Positions 30,283 to 37,913 of a DNA stretch of 39,992 nt are shown piece by piece (positions within the stretch are counted from its first letter, which is position 1; every line of letters begins with the position of its first letter). Below the pieces are notes generated by a model. It worked only from the letters and a program-made list of their open reading frames with translations. It searched no databases and was not told where the DNA came from. The DNA comes from Pseudonocardia xinjiangensis (GTDB lineage: Bacteria > Actinomycetota > Actinomycetes > Mycobacteriales > Pseudonocardiaceae). The stretch is taken from NCBI RefSeq assembly GCF_012911925.1, contig NZ_JAAXKY010000060.1, positions 1 to 39,992 on the forward strand, in the 5' to 3' direction. The position numbers were made by a program, and so were the translations under genes.

Positions 30283-31258
30283 TCACCCGGCGGTCGTGGT
30301 CGCCACCCCCGTGGTCCGGAAGCGCTGCCGGTAGGCGTGCGGGGTGGTGCCCACCTCGCGGGTGAAGCTGCGCCGCAGCGCTTCCGTGGAGCTCAGCCCG
30401 GCCTGGCGCGCGATGACGTCGAGGGGGGCGTCCGAGGTCTCCAGGAGCGCGCGGGCGGCCTCGACCCGCACCTGTTCGACGTACCGGGCCGGGGTCATGC
30501 CGATCTCGCGGAGGAACACCCGTGCCAGGTGCCGCTCGCTGAACCCGGCACGTTCGCTGAGCACCGACAGCCGGTGGTCGGCCGCCGGGTCCGCGACGAC
30601 GGCGTCGAGGATCGCGCGCAGCGGTGACCGGGCGGGCGGCTGCGCCTGCATCCGGACGCTGAACTGGGCCTGCCCGCCAGGGCGCTGCATGAACACCACG
30701 AGGAACTGGGCGACCTGCCGGGTGAGCTCCGGGCCGTGGTCGGCCTCCACCATGGCCAGCGCGAGATCGATCCCTCACGCCCGCGCAGGTGAAGACGGGC
30801 CCGTCGCCCACGAAGATCGGGCCACGCTCCACGGTGGTGGTGGGGAAGCGCTCGGCGAGGTCGTCGAGGAACATCCAGTGCGTGGTGGCGCGCCTGCCTT
30901 CCAGCAGGCCGACCGCGCCCACCAGGAACGCGCCGGCGCAGACGGCCGCCACGCGCCGGGCCCTGGCCGCCCCGCCGTGGAGCACGGCGAGGAGCGGCTC
31001 GTCCCGCATCAGACGCGCCCAGTGGGGTGTGCCGGGGATCAGGAACGTGTCGATCGGGTCGTCGAGATCCGCGAGCGACGACGTGACGCCCATCCGGAGA
31101 CCGGAGGCGCTGACGGTGTCGCGCCCGTCCGGCGAGACGAGGTGGACGCGGTACGCATCGCCGCCCGCCAGTTCGCTCGCGACGTAGAACACCTCGGCGG
31201 GGCCCATGAGGTCGAGGACCTGGGCCCCGTCGTAGGCGAGGAGCGCGACGGTCCGCAT
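30283..31258 (-). pseudogene. GlxA-type AraC family regulator, frameshifted
   Basis: Two frames together make one complete regulator. The first, from ATG 31258 (MRTVALLAYDGAQVLDLMGP), covers the DJ-1/PfpI domain, including VCAGAFLVGAVGLLEGRRATTHW, to VFTCAGV. The second frame resumes at MVEADHGPELTRQVAQFLVV and runs through the AraC helix-turn-helix pair (HLARVFLREIGMTPARYVEQ, LSSTEALRRSFTREVG) to the stop at 30283. At about 30765-30775 the minus strand reads GGCGTGAGGGATCGATCTCG; the usual GVTAGIDLA codons would need about five more bases, so I infer a 5-nt deletion. The result would be a PfpI domain without its DNA-binding half, so probably inactive. A sequencing error is possible. Confidence 0.82.
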
Positions 31259-31376
31259 CCCTTGTCGTCTCCCGTTCCGTCCCGGCGTCCGGGACCGCAC
31301 GCGGAGATCGTAGGGCCGCGGTCACCGCGCCCACCAGGAGTCGGGGCGACGGCGCGCTGGAGGCGCGCGCCGGGGA

Positions 31377-31994
31377 TCACGATCCGTTCAGCAGCTGCTC
31401 GAACGGGGTCGGCTCCAGGAACGGGTCCGCCGCCTTCTGCGCGGGACGGACGGCGACGAGGTCGGCCAGCTCCCCGGCGGCCCGGGCGATCCGCTGGTCG
31501 AGCGACTGCGCCGTCCGGCCGCCTGCGCCCCAGTCCTCGGGCGCCGAGAACACCGACGTCGGCGCCACCAGCGCGCGCAGGTAGGCGAACAGCGGGCGCA
31601 CGGCGTGCTCCAGCGCGAGCGAGTGGCGGCCGGTGCCGCCGGTGGCGGCGATGAGCGCCGGCTTCCCGGCCAGCGACTCGGGCTCGAGCACGTCGAAGAA
31701 CAGCTTGAACAGGCCGTTGTAGGACGCGGAGAACGTCGGCGTGACGGCGATCAGGCCGTCCGCGTCCGTCACCAACCTCAGCGCCGCTGCCAGCGACGGA
31801 CCCGGGAACCCGGTGAGCACGTTGTCGACGAGCTCGTGGCCGTGGTCGCGCAGCTCGATCACGTCGACGTCCGCGTCGACCCCGCGCTCGCGCAGGGTCG
31901 ACGCCGTGGCGGCGGCGAGCCGGTCGGCGAGCAGCCGGGTGGAGGACGGGACGCTGATCCCGGCGCTCACCACGGCGATCCTGCGGCTGGTCAT
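31377..31994 (-). CDS. NADPH-dependent FMN reductase (CE1759-type)
   Basis: 205-residue flavodoxin-fold FMN reductase. The N-terminal VVSAGISVPSSTRLLADRLA binds the flavin phosphate, VTPTFSASYNGLFKLFFDVL is the family motif, and LIAATGGTGRHSLALEHAVRPLFAYL follows. Start ATG 31994 overlaps the stop of the LLM gene by 4 nt (ATGA), so the two are coupled: this protein would supply reduced FMN to the monooxygenase. Such pairs are known in Corynebacterium and relatives. Its own stop is about 80 nt from the upstream end of the broken GlxA-type gene. Same strand as LLM; together they form a two-gene operon. Confidence 0.9.
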   Translation of the reverse strand: MTSRRIAVVSAGISVPSSTRLLADRLAAATASTLRERGVDADVDVIELRDHGHELVDNVLTGFPGPSLAAALRLVTDADGLIAVTPTFSASYNGLFKLFFDVLEPESLAGKPALIAATGGTGRHSLALEHAVRPLFAYLRALVAPTSVFSAPEDWGAGGRTAQSLDQRIARAAGELADLVAVRPAQKAADPFLEPTPFEQLLNGS

Positions 31995-33094
31995 GCCACG
32001 ACCTCCTCGTTCTTCGTTTCGGACACGGCCGCCGCGAGCAGGCTCGCGTGCGTCGGGGCGTCCGGGACGTGGGCCGGCTTCAGCGCCGCGAACTCACGGC
32101 GCAGCACCGGCACGACCTCCTCGCCCAGGATGTCCAGCTGCTCCAGCACCGTCTTGAGCGGCAGCCCGGCGTGGTCCATGAGGAACAGCTGGCGCTGGTA
32201 GTCGCCTGCCATCTCCCGGAAGGAGAGCGTCTTCTCGATCACCTGCTGCGGGCTGCCGACCGTGAGTGCTGTCAGGTCCGTGAAGTCCTCGAGCGACGGG
32301 CCGTGGCCGTAGACGGGGGCGTTGTCGAAGTACGGGCGGAACTCACGTACGGCGTCCTGCGAGTTCTTCCGCATGAACACCTGGCCGCCGAGCCCGACGA
32401 TCGCCTGGTCGGCCGCACCGTGGCCGTAGTGCTCGAAGCGCGTGCGGTACAGCTCCACCATCCGCTGCACGTGCTCCTTGTTCCAGAAGATGTTGTTGTG
32501 GAAGAAGCCGTCGCCGTAGTAGGCCGCCTGCTCGGCGATCTCGGGGCTGCGGATCGAGGCGTGCCAGACGAACGGGGGCACGCCGTCGAGCGGTCGCGGG
32601 GTCGAGGTGAAGCTCTGCAGTGGCGTGCGGAACCGGCCCTCCCAGTCGACCACGTCCTCGCGCCACAGCCTGCGCAGCAGCGCGTAGTTCTCCACGGCCA
32701 GCGCGATGCCGTTGCGGATGTCCTGGCCGAACCACGGGTAGACGGGACCGGTGTTGCCGCGCCCCATCATGAGGTCCACCCGGCCGTCCGCGAGGTGCTG
32801 CAGCATCGCGTAGTCCTCGGCGATCTTCACCGGGTCGTTCGTGGTGATCAGCGTGGTCCCCGTCGACAGCTCCAGCCGCTTCGTGCGTGCGGCGACGAAG
32901 CCGAGCAGCGTCGTCGGTGACGACGGCACGAACGGCGGGTTGTGGTGCTCACCGGTGGCGAACACGTCCAGCCCGACCTCTTCGGCCTTCAGTGCGATCG
33001 TGACCATCGCCTTGATCCGCTCCGCCTCGGTGGGCGTGCGGCCGTTCGTCGGGTCGGGCGTGACGTCGCCGACCGAGAAGATGCCGAGCTGCAT
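31991..33094 (-). CDS. LLM class flavin-dependent oxidoreductase (CE1758-type)
   Basis: 367-residue luciferase-like monooxygenase with a TIM-barrel fold. Visible segments: MQLGIFSVGDVTPDP, LDVFATGEHHNPPFVPSSP, RLELSTGTTLITTNDPVKIA, DYAMLQHLADGRVDLMMGRG, NTGPVYPWFGQD and GGQVFMRKNSQDA. Start ATG 33094 has GGAGG 6 nt upstream; the open frame further upstream is only non-coding. It needs reduced FMN, probably from the coupled FMN reductase. The substrate is unknown. Divergent from an XRE-type regulator with about 130 nt between starts, which may control it. Confidence 0.92.
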   Translation of the reverse strand: MQLGIFSVGDVTPDPTNGRTPTEAERIKAMVTIALKAEEVGLDVFATGEHHNPPFVPSSPTTLLGFVAARTKRLELSTGTTLITTNDPVKIAEDYAMLQHLADGRVDLMMGRGNTGPVYPWFGQDIRNGIALAVENYALLRRLWREDVVDWEGRFRTPLQSFTSTPRPLDGVPPFVWHASIRSPEIAEQAAYYGDGFFHNNIFWNKEHVQRMVELYRTRFEHYGHGAADQAIVGLGGQVFMRKNSQDAVREFRPYFDNAPVYGHGPSLEDFTDLTALTVGSPQQVIEKTLSFREMAGDYQRQLFLMDHAGLPLKTVLEQLDILGEEVVPVLRREFAALKPAHVPDAPTHASLLAAAVSETKNEEVVA

Positions 33095-33226
33095 GTCTCG
33101 CCTCCAGTTGTTGCGTGTGCAAGTAGTACGGTGGGTGGAACGCGGACGGGGTGCCGGATATGCCCGGCGCAGGCTAGGACTCGCTCTCCGTGGCACGGGG
33201 CCGGAAAAGCGGTGATGCTCGGAGCC

Positions 33227-34075
33227 ATGAACCGCCGCGAGCTCGCCGACTTCCTGCGTCGCCGCCGGGAGCAGCTGCGCCCGGCGGACGTCGGGCTCAC
33301 GGCCGGTTCGCGGCGGCGCACGCCGGGCCTGCGCCGGGAGGAGGTCGCGCAGCTGGCGGGGGTGTCGGCCGACTACTGCATGCGGCTGGAACAGCAGCGC
33401 AGCTCGCAGCCCTCCACCCAGGTCGTCGCGGCGCTGGCCCGCGCGCTGCGCCTCACCGACGACGAGCGCGACCACCTCTACGTACTGGCCGGACATCAGG
33501 CGCCGACGGGGCGGCTCGCGGGCGACCACGTCCGGCCCGGGCTGATGCACCTGCTCGACGCGCTGCCCGCCACGCCCGCGCAGATCCTCGGCGACCTCGG
33601 TGACCTCCTCGCCCAGAACGAGATGGCCCGGTACCTGTTCGGGGAGGTCTGCTCGGAGCGGGAGGAGTCCCGCAACGTGGTGGTGCGGTGGTTCACCGAC
33701 CCCCGGGTGCGTGCGGCGCACCCGCAGGACGAGCACGAGTACCTCAGCCGGGTGCACGTGGCGGACCTGCGTGCCGCCGTCGCCCGCCGCGGCGGCGACG
33801 CCGGGGCCGCGGGGCTCGTCCGGCGGCTCCGCGCCGCCAGCGCGGAGTTCGCGACCCTGTGGGACCGGCACGAGGTCGCCGTCCGGAGGCGGAGCCGCAT
33901 GCGGGTGCTGCATCCGCAGATCGGGCTGATCGAGCTCGACAGCGAGACCCTGCTGACTCCCGCCGAGGACCAGCGGGTGCTCGTCTTCACCCCACCACCG
34001 GGCAGCGACACCGCCGAGAAGCTCAGCCTGCTGCGCGTCATCGGCGACCAGGACCTCACCACCACCGGCGACTGA
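33227..34075 (+). CDS. XRE-type helix-turn-helix regulator (MmyB-like)
   Basis: 282-residue regulator. The N-terminal HTH is RRELADFLRRRREQLRP, RTPGLRREEVAQLAGVSADY, CMRLEQQRSSQPSTQVVAAL. The C-terminal MmyB-like ligand-binding region includes QILGDLGDLLAQNEMARYLF and RNVVVRWFTDPRVRAAHPQD, ending in an LxPxED-type segment (ETLLTPAEDQRVLVFTPPPG). ATG 33227 is chosen by family; ATG 33215 (MLGAMNRREL) has a better-spaced GGAAAAG and is possible. It is divergent from the LLM gene, and lies 61 nt before the SnoaL-like gene on the same strand, so it may regulate both. Inducer unknown. Confidence 0.9.
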   Translation: MNRRELADFLRRRREQLRPADVGLTAGSRRRTPGLRREEVAQLAGVSADYCMRLEQQRSSQPSTQVVAALARALRLTDDERDHLYVLAGHQAPTGRLAGDHVRPGLMHLLDALPATPAQILGDLGDLLAQNEMARYLFGEVCSEREESRNVVVRWFTDPRVRAAHPQDEHEYLSRVHVADLRAAVARRGGDAGAAGLVRRLRAASAEFATLWDRHEVAVRRRSRMRVLHPQIGLIELDSETLLTPAEDQRVLVFTPPPGSDTAEKLSLLRVIGDQDLTTTGD

Positions 34076-34136
34076 CCGCCGGGACGCCTCGGCGTCGACA
34101 ACGAACACAGGACTGCACACGAACCGGGAGACACCC

Positions 34137-34466
34137 ATGTCCGACGACATCCCTGCGGCCGTCGCCGCCTACCTCGAGGCGAAGGACGGCGGCGCCGCCG
34201 GCACCGTCCTCGACAGCTTCGCCCACGACGCAGTCGTGCACGACGAGGGCCGCGACCACATCGGCACCGACGCGATCCGCGCCTGGACCGACTCGATCTC
34301 GGCCACCTACGAGCTCACCCGCACCGTGCTCGGGACGCGCCGCAGCGGCGCCGCCACCCTGGTGCGGATCCGCGTCGCCGGGAACTTCCCGGGCAGCCCC
34401 GTGGAGCTGCACCAGCACTTCACCGTCTCCGAGGGCCGGATCACCGCCCTCACGATCTGCCCGTGA
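34137..34466 (+). CDS. SnoaL-like / NTF2-fold protein
   Basis: 109-residue cone-shaped NTF2-like domain. Typical parts are [60 protein letters not shown], and a final strand [14 protein letters not shown]. The fold acts as an isomerase, cyclase or ketosteroid-type enzyme or as a binding protein; the activity is unknown. Start ATG 34137 follows GGGAGACACCC. The stop overlaps the GTG start of the SDR gene (GTGA), so the two are translationally coupled and may act in one pathway. It follows the XRE regulator by 61 nt. Confidence 0.86.
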   Translation: MSDDIPAAVAAYLEAKDGGAAGTVLDSFAHDAVVHDEGRDHIGTDAIRAWTDSISATYELTRTVLGTRRSGAATLVRIRVAGNFPGSPVELHQHFTVSEGRITALTICP

Positions 34467-35248
34467 GCGCCGTGATGAGTGAGCTCGACGGCCGCAGAGC
34501 CGTGGTCACCGGCGGCACCCGCGGCGGTATCGGGGCCGCGGTCTCCGCCCGGCTCACCGCCGCGGGCGCCACCGTGATCACCACCGCCCGGTCCACACCC
34601 GCCGACCTGCCGGACCCCGAGCTGTTCGTGGCCGCCGACGTCAGCACACCGGACGGGGTGGCGCGGGTGGCGCGAGCGGCCCTCGACCGGCTGGGTGGCG
34701 TGGACATCGTCGTCCACGTCGTCGGGGGGTCCCGCCAGGAGCCCGGCGGCGTGCTCGCCCTCTCCGACCACGACTGGCAGCACGAGTTCGCCGTCAACCT
34801 GTTCTCCGCCGTGCGGCTCGACCGGGCTCTGCTCCCGTCGATGATCGAGCAGGGCAGGGGAGCGATCGTCCACGTCACCTCGGTCCAGCGGCGGGTGCCG
34901 CTCCCCACGACCGTGCCGTATGCGGCGGCCAAGTCCGCGTTGACGAGCTACAGCAAGAACCTCGCCGGCCAGATGGCCCCGAAGGGGATCCGGGTCAACA
35001 CCGTCTCGCCCGGGTTCGTCGAGACGGCGGGGGCGAGCGGGATGGTCAGCGCGCTGGCGGCCGCGGACGGCGTCGACGAGGACACCGCGCGCCGGACGAT
35101 CATGGACTCGATCGGCGGCATCCCGCTCGGCCGCCCGGCCCGGCCGGATGAGGTGGCCGAGCTCGTCACCTTCCTCGTGTCGGACCGGGCCTCGTCGATC
35201 GTCGGTGCGGAGCACGTCATCGACGGCGGAAGCACGCGGACGATCTAG
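34463..35248 (+). CDS. Short-chain dehydrogenase/reductase
   Basis: 261-residue classical SDR. The nucleotide motif is T16-GGTRGGIG with one more Gly than the usual TGxxxGIG. The catalytic triad is visible as Ser in [10 protein letters not shown], then Tyr and Lys in [10 protein letters not shown]; the conserved Asn lies in [20 protein letters not shown] and [16 protein letters not shown] are standard. The GTG start overlaps the SnoaL-like stop; ATG 34475 (MSELDGR) is an in-frame alternative. Coupled to the SnoaL-like gene. Substrate unknown. The gene ends 22 nt before a large palindrome that could terminate it. Confidence 0.92.
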   Translation: MSAVMSELDGRRAVVTGGTRGGIGAAVSARLTAAGATVITTARSTPADLPDPELFVAADVSTPDGVARVARAALDRLGGVDIVVHVVGGSRQEPGGVLALSDHDWQHEFAVNLFSAVRLDRALLPSMIEQGRGAIVHVTSVQRRVPLPTTVPYAAAKSALTSYSKNLAGQMAPKGIRVNTVSPGFVETAGASGMVSALAAADGVDEDTARRTIMDSIGGIPLGRPARPDEVAELVTFLVSDRASSIVGAEHVIDGGSTRTI

Positions 35249-35270
35249 GGCGGCGCAGACCCCCCGGGGA

Positions 35271-35323
35271 TGCAGCAAAGCCACGTTCATGCAACGACGT
35301 TGCGTGAAAGTGGCTTTGCTGCA
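35271..35323. repeat. 53-nt near-perfect palindrome between SDR and doxX, bidirectional terminator-like
   Basis: The left half begins TGCAGCAAAGCCAC (35271-35284) and the right half ends GTGGCTTTGCTGCA (35310-35323), 14 bp perfect. The inner halves TTCATGCAACG and CGTTGCGTGAA continue the stem around a single central A (35297). In total 24 of 26 pairs match. The right half is translated as the last residues of DoxX (reading IAAKPLSRNVVA). It likely terminates both convergent genes, and its regular shape suggests a dispersed REP-like unit. Confidence 0.8.
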
Positions 35324-35721
35324 ATCTCGAGGACCTGCGCGAACTGCTCGCGGCGCCCCCACGCGACTGCGGCGAGCAGGACGAAGAGGATCGCGGGCGT
35401 CAGCACCATGGCGGGCGCGTCGAGCACCACAGCCTGGGTGAAGGCGGCCCCGATCATGAGGCCCATGAGCCCGAGTGCCGCCGGTGCGGCCAGCCATGGG
35501 GTCAGGAGCCCGATCCCGCCGGCCAGCTCCAGGACGCCGACCAGGTAGCGGAACCACTGGCCTGCTCCGATCCGGGTGAAGATGTCCACCGCGTACGCCT
35601 CGCCGAAGAACTTCGGCATCGCGGAGCCGATCACGAGGAAGAGACCGATCAGGATCTGGACGCCCCACAGGATGCGGTGGGAGACGCGGCCGGTGGAGGC
35701 TGTGCGTGTGGTGGAGGACAT
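35287..35721 (-). CDS. DoxX family membrane protein
   Basis: 144-residue integral membrane protein of the DoxX family with four hydrophobic helices. Parts seen: RILWGVQILIGLFLVIGSAM, PKFFGEAY, WFRYLVGVLELAGGIGLL, LGLMGLMIGAAFTQAVVL and LTPAILFVLLAAVAWGRR. Start ATG 35721 has AAGGAAG at good spacing. The function of the family is not settled; some members are linked to oxidative-stress or thiol redox complexes. The final twelve residues are encoded by the right half of a large palindrome, so the original C-terminus may have been replaced by this insertion. It is divergent from the IclR gene. Confidence 0.9.
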   Translation of the reverse strand: MSSTTRTASTGRVSHRILWGVQILIGLFLVIGSAMPKFFGEAYAVDIFTRIGAGQWFRYLVGVLELAGGIGLLTPWLAAPAALGLMGLMIGAAFTQAVVLDAPAMVLTPAILFVLLAAVAWGRREQFAQVLEIAAKPLSRNVVA

Positions 35722-35755
35722 GAGATCTTCCTTCGGGTGAGGGAGGCGGACGTAC

Positions 35756-35770
35756 GGCGGTAGGACCGCC
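35756..35770. promoter_or_regulatory. Candidate IclR operator
   Basis: GGCGGTAGGACCGCC is a 15-nt palindrome with 6-nt perfect arms around AGG. It lies in the 98-nt divergent region between doxX and the IclR gene, 49 nt upstream of the IclR ATG. IclR-type regulators bind short dyads of this size, but in GC-rich DNA such a dyad could arise by chance. Confidence 0.35.
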
Positions 35771-35819
35771 CCCCGGCGCGGAACTCATCGGCGTGCCGAC
35801 GGACGGGGAGGGAGTGGCG

Positions 35820-36596
35820 ATGGGGGACTCCCGCCGGGGCAGGTCCGTGCTGGGCCGCGCGCTCGCCGTGCTCGGGTCGTTCTCCGACGAGCGCCCGGAG
35901 CAGACGCTCGGGGAGATCGCAGCGGCCACCGGGCTGGCCTCCGCCACCACGCACCGGCTCGTCGCGGAGCTCGTGGAGTGGGGCGTGCTGGAGCGGCCCG
36001 CGCGTGGGCGGTACCGGATCGGCATCCGGTTGTGGCAGCTCGGCTCCCTCGCCCCCGTGGCCCGCGACCTGCGCGACTCCGCGCTGCCTGCCCTGCAGGA
36101 CCTCGCCGCGGTCACGGGGCAGGTCGTCCACCTCGTCGTCCTCGACGATCACGAGGCGCTCTTCGTCGAGCGGCTTGCCGGGCACACCGACGTGCCGGTG
36201 CGGTCGCGGGTGGGCCGCCGGTTGCCGCTGCACGCCAGCGGGCCCGGCAAGGTGCTGCTGGCGCACGCCCCGGCCGAGTTCGTCGACGAGTTCCTGGCGC
36301 GGAAGCTGCCCCGGACGGCCGCCGGCACCATCACCGACCCCGGCCGGCTCAGACGGGCTCTCGCCGATATCCGGAGCACCGGCTACTGCCTGTCCCGCGA
36401 CGAGATGACCGACGGCGCGTCGTCCGTCGCGGCGCCGATCGTGGGTCCGTCCGGGGAGGTCGTCGCGAGCCTGTCCGTGGTGGTGCCCAGCAGCACGGAG
36501 AACCTGCAGCTGCTGGTGCCTGCGGTGCGGGTCACGGCGGCGGCGGTGACCCGGGCGCTCGGCCCCCGTTCTCCACTGGGCGGGAAGAGGCGCTGA
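35820..36596 (+). CDS. IclR family transcriptional regulator
   Basis: 258-residue IclR regulator. The winged helix covers VLGRALAVLGSFSDERPEQT, LGEIAAATGLASATTHRLVA, ELVEWGVLER. The effector domain holds LHASGPGKVLLAHAPAEFVD, GYCLSRDEMTDGASSVAAPI and GEVVASLSVVVPS. Start ATG 35820 follows GGGGAGGGAGTGGCG. It precedes the AAHS transporter gene by 51 nt on the same strand; IclR proteins commonly control aromatic-acid catabolic operons, so it likely regulates the transporter and decarboxylase genes next to it. Effector perhaps the aromatic 2-oxoacid itself. DoxX is divergent. Confidence 0.92.
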   Translation: MGDSRRGRSVLGRALAVLGSFSDERPEQTLGEIAAATGLASATTHRLVAELVEWGVLERPARGRYRIGIRLWQLGSLAPVARDLRDSALPALQDLAAVTGQVVHLVVLDDHEALFVERLAGHTDVPVRSRVGRRLPLHASGPGKVLLAHAPAEFVDEFLARKLPRTAAGTITDPGRLRRALADIRSTGYCLSRDEMTDGASSVAAPIVGPSGEVVASLSVVVPSSTENLQLLVPAVRVTAAAVTRALGPRSPLGGKRR

Positions 36597-36647
36597 CGGG
36601 CGCGGACCTGCCGCCCATACTCCCGCCCAACGGAGAAAGGTGGGGTC

Positions 36648-37913
36648 ATGTCCGCGGATTCAACGGTGAACCCGACGAACCCTCGTGCGCGCCGGGACGG
36701 CTGGGTGGCGCCCCTGTGCTGGTCGGCCGTGGCCCTCGAAGGCTTCGACCTGGTGGTGCTGGGCGTGGTGCTGCCGCCCCTGCTGCGCTATCCCGACTGG
36801 GGGCTCACACCGGGCACCGCGTCGCTGATCTCGGTGGTCGGCCTGCTCGGTGTGATGGTCGGAGCGCTCGCGATCGGCCCCGTCACGGACATCATCGGGC
36901 GGCGCCGGACGATGCTGCTCACCGTCATCGGCTTCTCCGTCCTCACGCTGCTGTGCGCGTTCGCCCCGAACCCGTGGGTCTTCGGGCTCCTTCGCTTCCT
37001 CGCCGGCCTCGGGCTCGGCGGCGTGCTGCCCGTTGCGCTCGCGCTGGTCAACGAGTACGCCCGCCAGGGCCGCAGCGGCAGTGCCACCACCACGTTGATG
37101 ACCGGCTACCACGTCGGCGCGGTCCTGACCGCCCTGCTGGGCATCGTCGTGATCCCGGCCTGGGGGTGGCGCCCGATGTTCGTGCTCGGGGCACTGCCCG
37201 CGCTGGTGCTCGTGCCGTTGCTGCTGCGGTACCTGCCCGAGTCGGAGTCGTTCCTGCGCGAGCGGGCCGCCGGCGTCACCGCGAGCGGTGCGGGCGAGCG
37301 CAACCCGGTGACGATCCTGTTCCGGGGCGGGTACCTGCGCGCCACGCTCGCGTTCTGGGTGACGTCGTTCATGGGGTTGCTGCTGGTCTACGGGCTGAAC
37401 ACGTGGCTGCCGGAGATCATGCGGTCGGCCGGGTACGAGCTCGGTGCCGCGCTGGCGCTGCTCCTCGTGCTCAACGTCGGCGCGGTGGCGGGTCTGCTCG
37501 TCGCCGGGCAGGTGGCCAACCGGATCGGCACCCGCCGCTCTGCCATCGCCTGGTTCAGCGCCGCCGCGCTGTTCCTGGCCCTGCTCAGTGTGCGGCTGCC
37601 CGGCGTCGGGGTGTACATCAGCGTGCTGCTCGCGGGGGTGTTCGTGTTCAGCGCCCAGGTGCTGGTCTACGCCTACGTGAGCCAGCTCTACCCGGCGGCG
37701 GCCCGCGGCACGGCACTGGGCGCCGCCAGCGGGGTGGGCAGGCTCGGTGCGATCTCCGGCCCGCTGATCGGTGGCGCGCTGCTCAGTGCCGGCCTCGCCT
37801 ACCCGTGGGGCTTCTACATCTTCGCCGCGGTGGCGGCCATCGGCGCGGTCTCCGTGGCCGTCGTGGCCCGCACCGGCGAACCCGCCGCCGTCGAGAAGGC
37901 GACCACCGGATGA
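36648..37913 (+). CDS. Aromatic-acid:H+ symporter family MFS transporter (AAHS)
   Basis: 421-residue transporter with twelve predicted helices. The AAHS signature is visible: an Asp in helix 1 (ALEGFDLVVLGVVLPPLL) and loop 2-3 ALAIGPVTDIIGRRRTM (G-x3-D-x2-GRR). FGLLRFLAGLGLGGVLPVAL is the helix-4 segment. RRxGWVAPLCW precedes helix 1. AAHS members (BenK, PcaK, MhpT) import aromatic acids with protons. Start ATG 36648 has GGAGAAAGG 8 nt upstream. The gene overlaps the benzoylformate decarboxylase gene by 4 nt (ATGA), so import is coupled to decarboxylation of an aromatic 2-oxoacid, presumably benzoylformate (phenylglyoxylate) or a relative. Confidence 0.92.
   Translation: MSADSTVNPTNPRARRDGWVAPLCWSAVALEGFDLVVLGVVLPPLLRYPDWGLTPGTASLISVVGLLGVMVGALAIGPVTDIIGRRRTMLLTVIGFSVLTLLCAFAPNPWVFGLLRFLAGLGLGGVLPVALALVNEYARQGRSGSATTTLMTGYHVGAVLTALLGIVVIPAWGWRPMFVLGALPALVLVPLLLRYLPESESFLRERAAGVTASGAGERNPVTILFRGGYLRATLAFWVTSFMGLLLVYGLNTWLPEIMRSAGYELGAALALLLVLNVGAVAGLLVAGQVANRIGTRRSAIAWFSAAALFLALLSVRLPGVGVYISVLLAGVFVFSAQVLVYAYVSQLYPAAARGTALGAASGVGRLGAISGPLIGGALLSAGLAYPWGFYIFAAVAAIGAVSVAVVARTGEPAAVEKATTG

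Noticed and set aside
33111..33122. TTGC-GTGT-GCAA dyad as a firm operator of the LLM/XRE region
   Set aside because: Only 4-nt arms; chance occurrence is likely, so it is mentioned only as a possibility.
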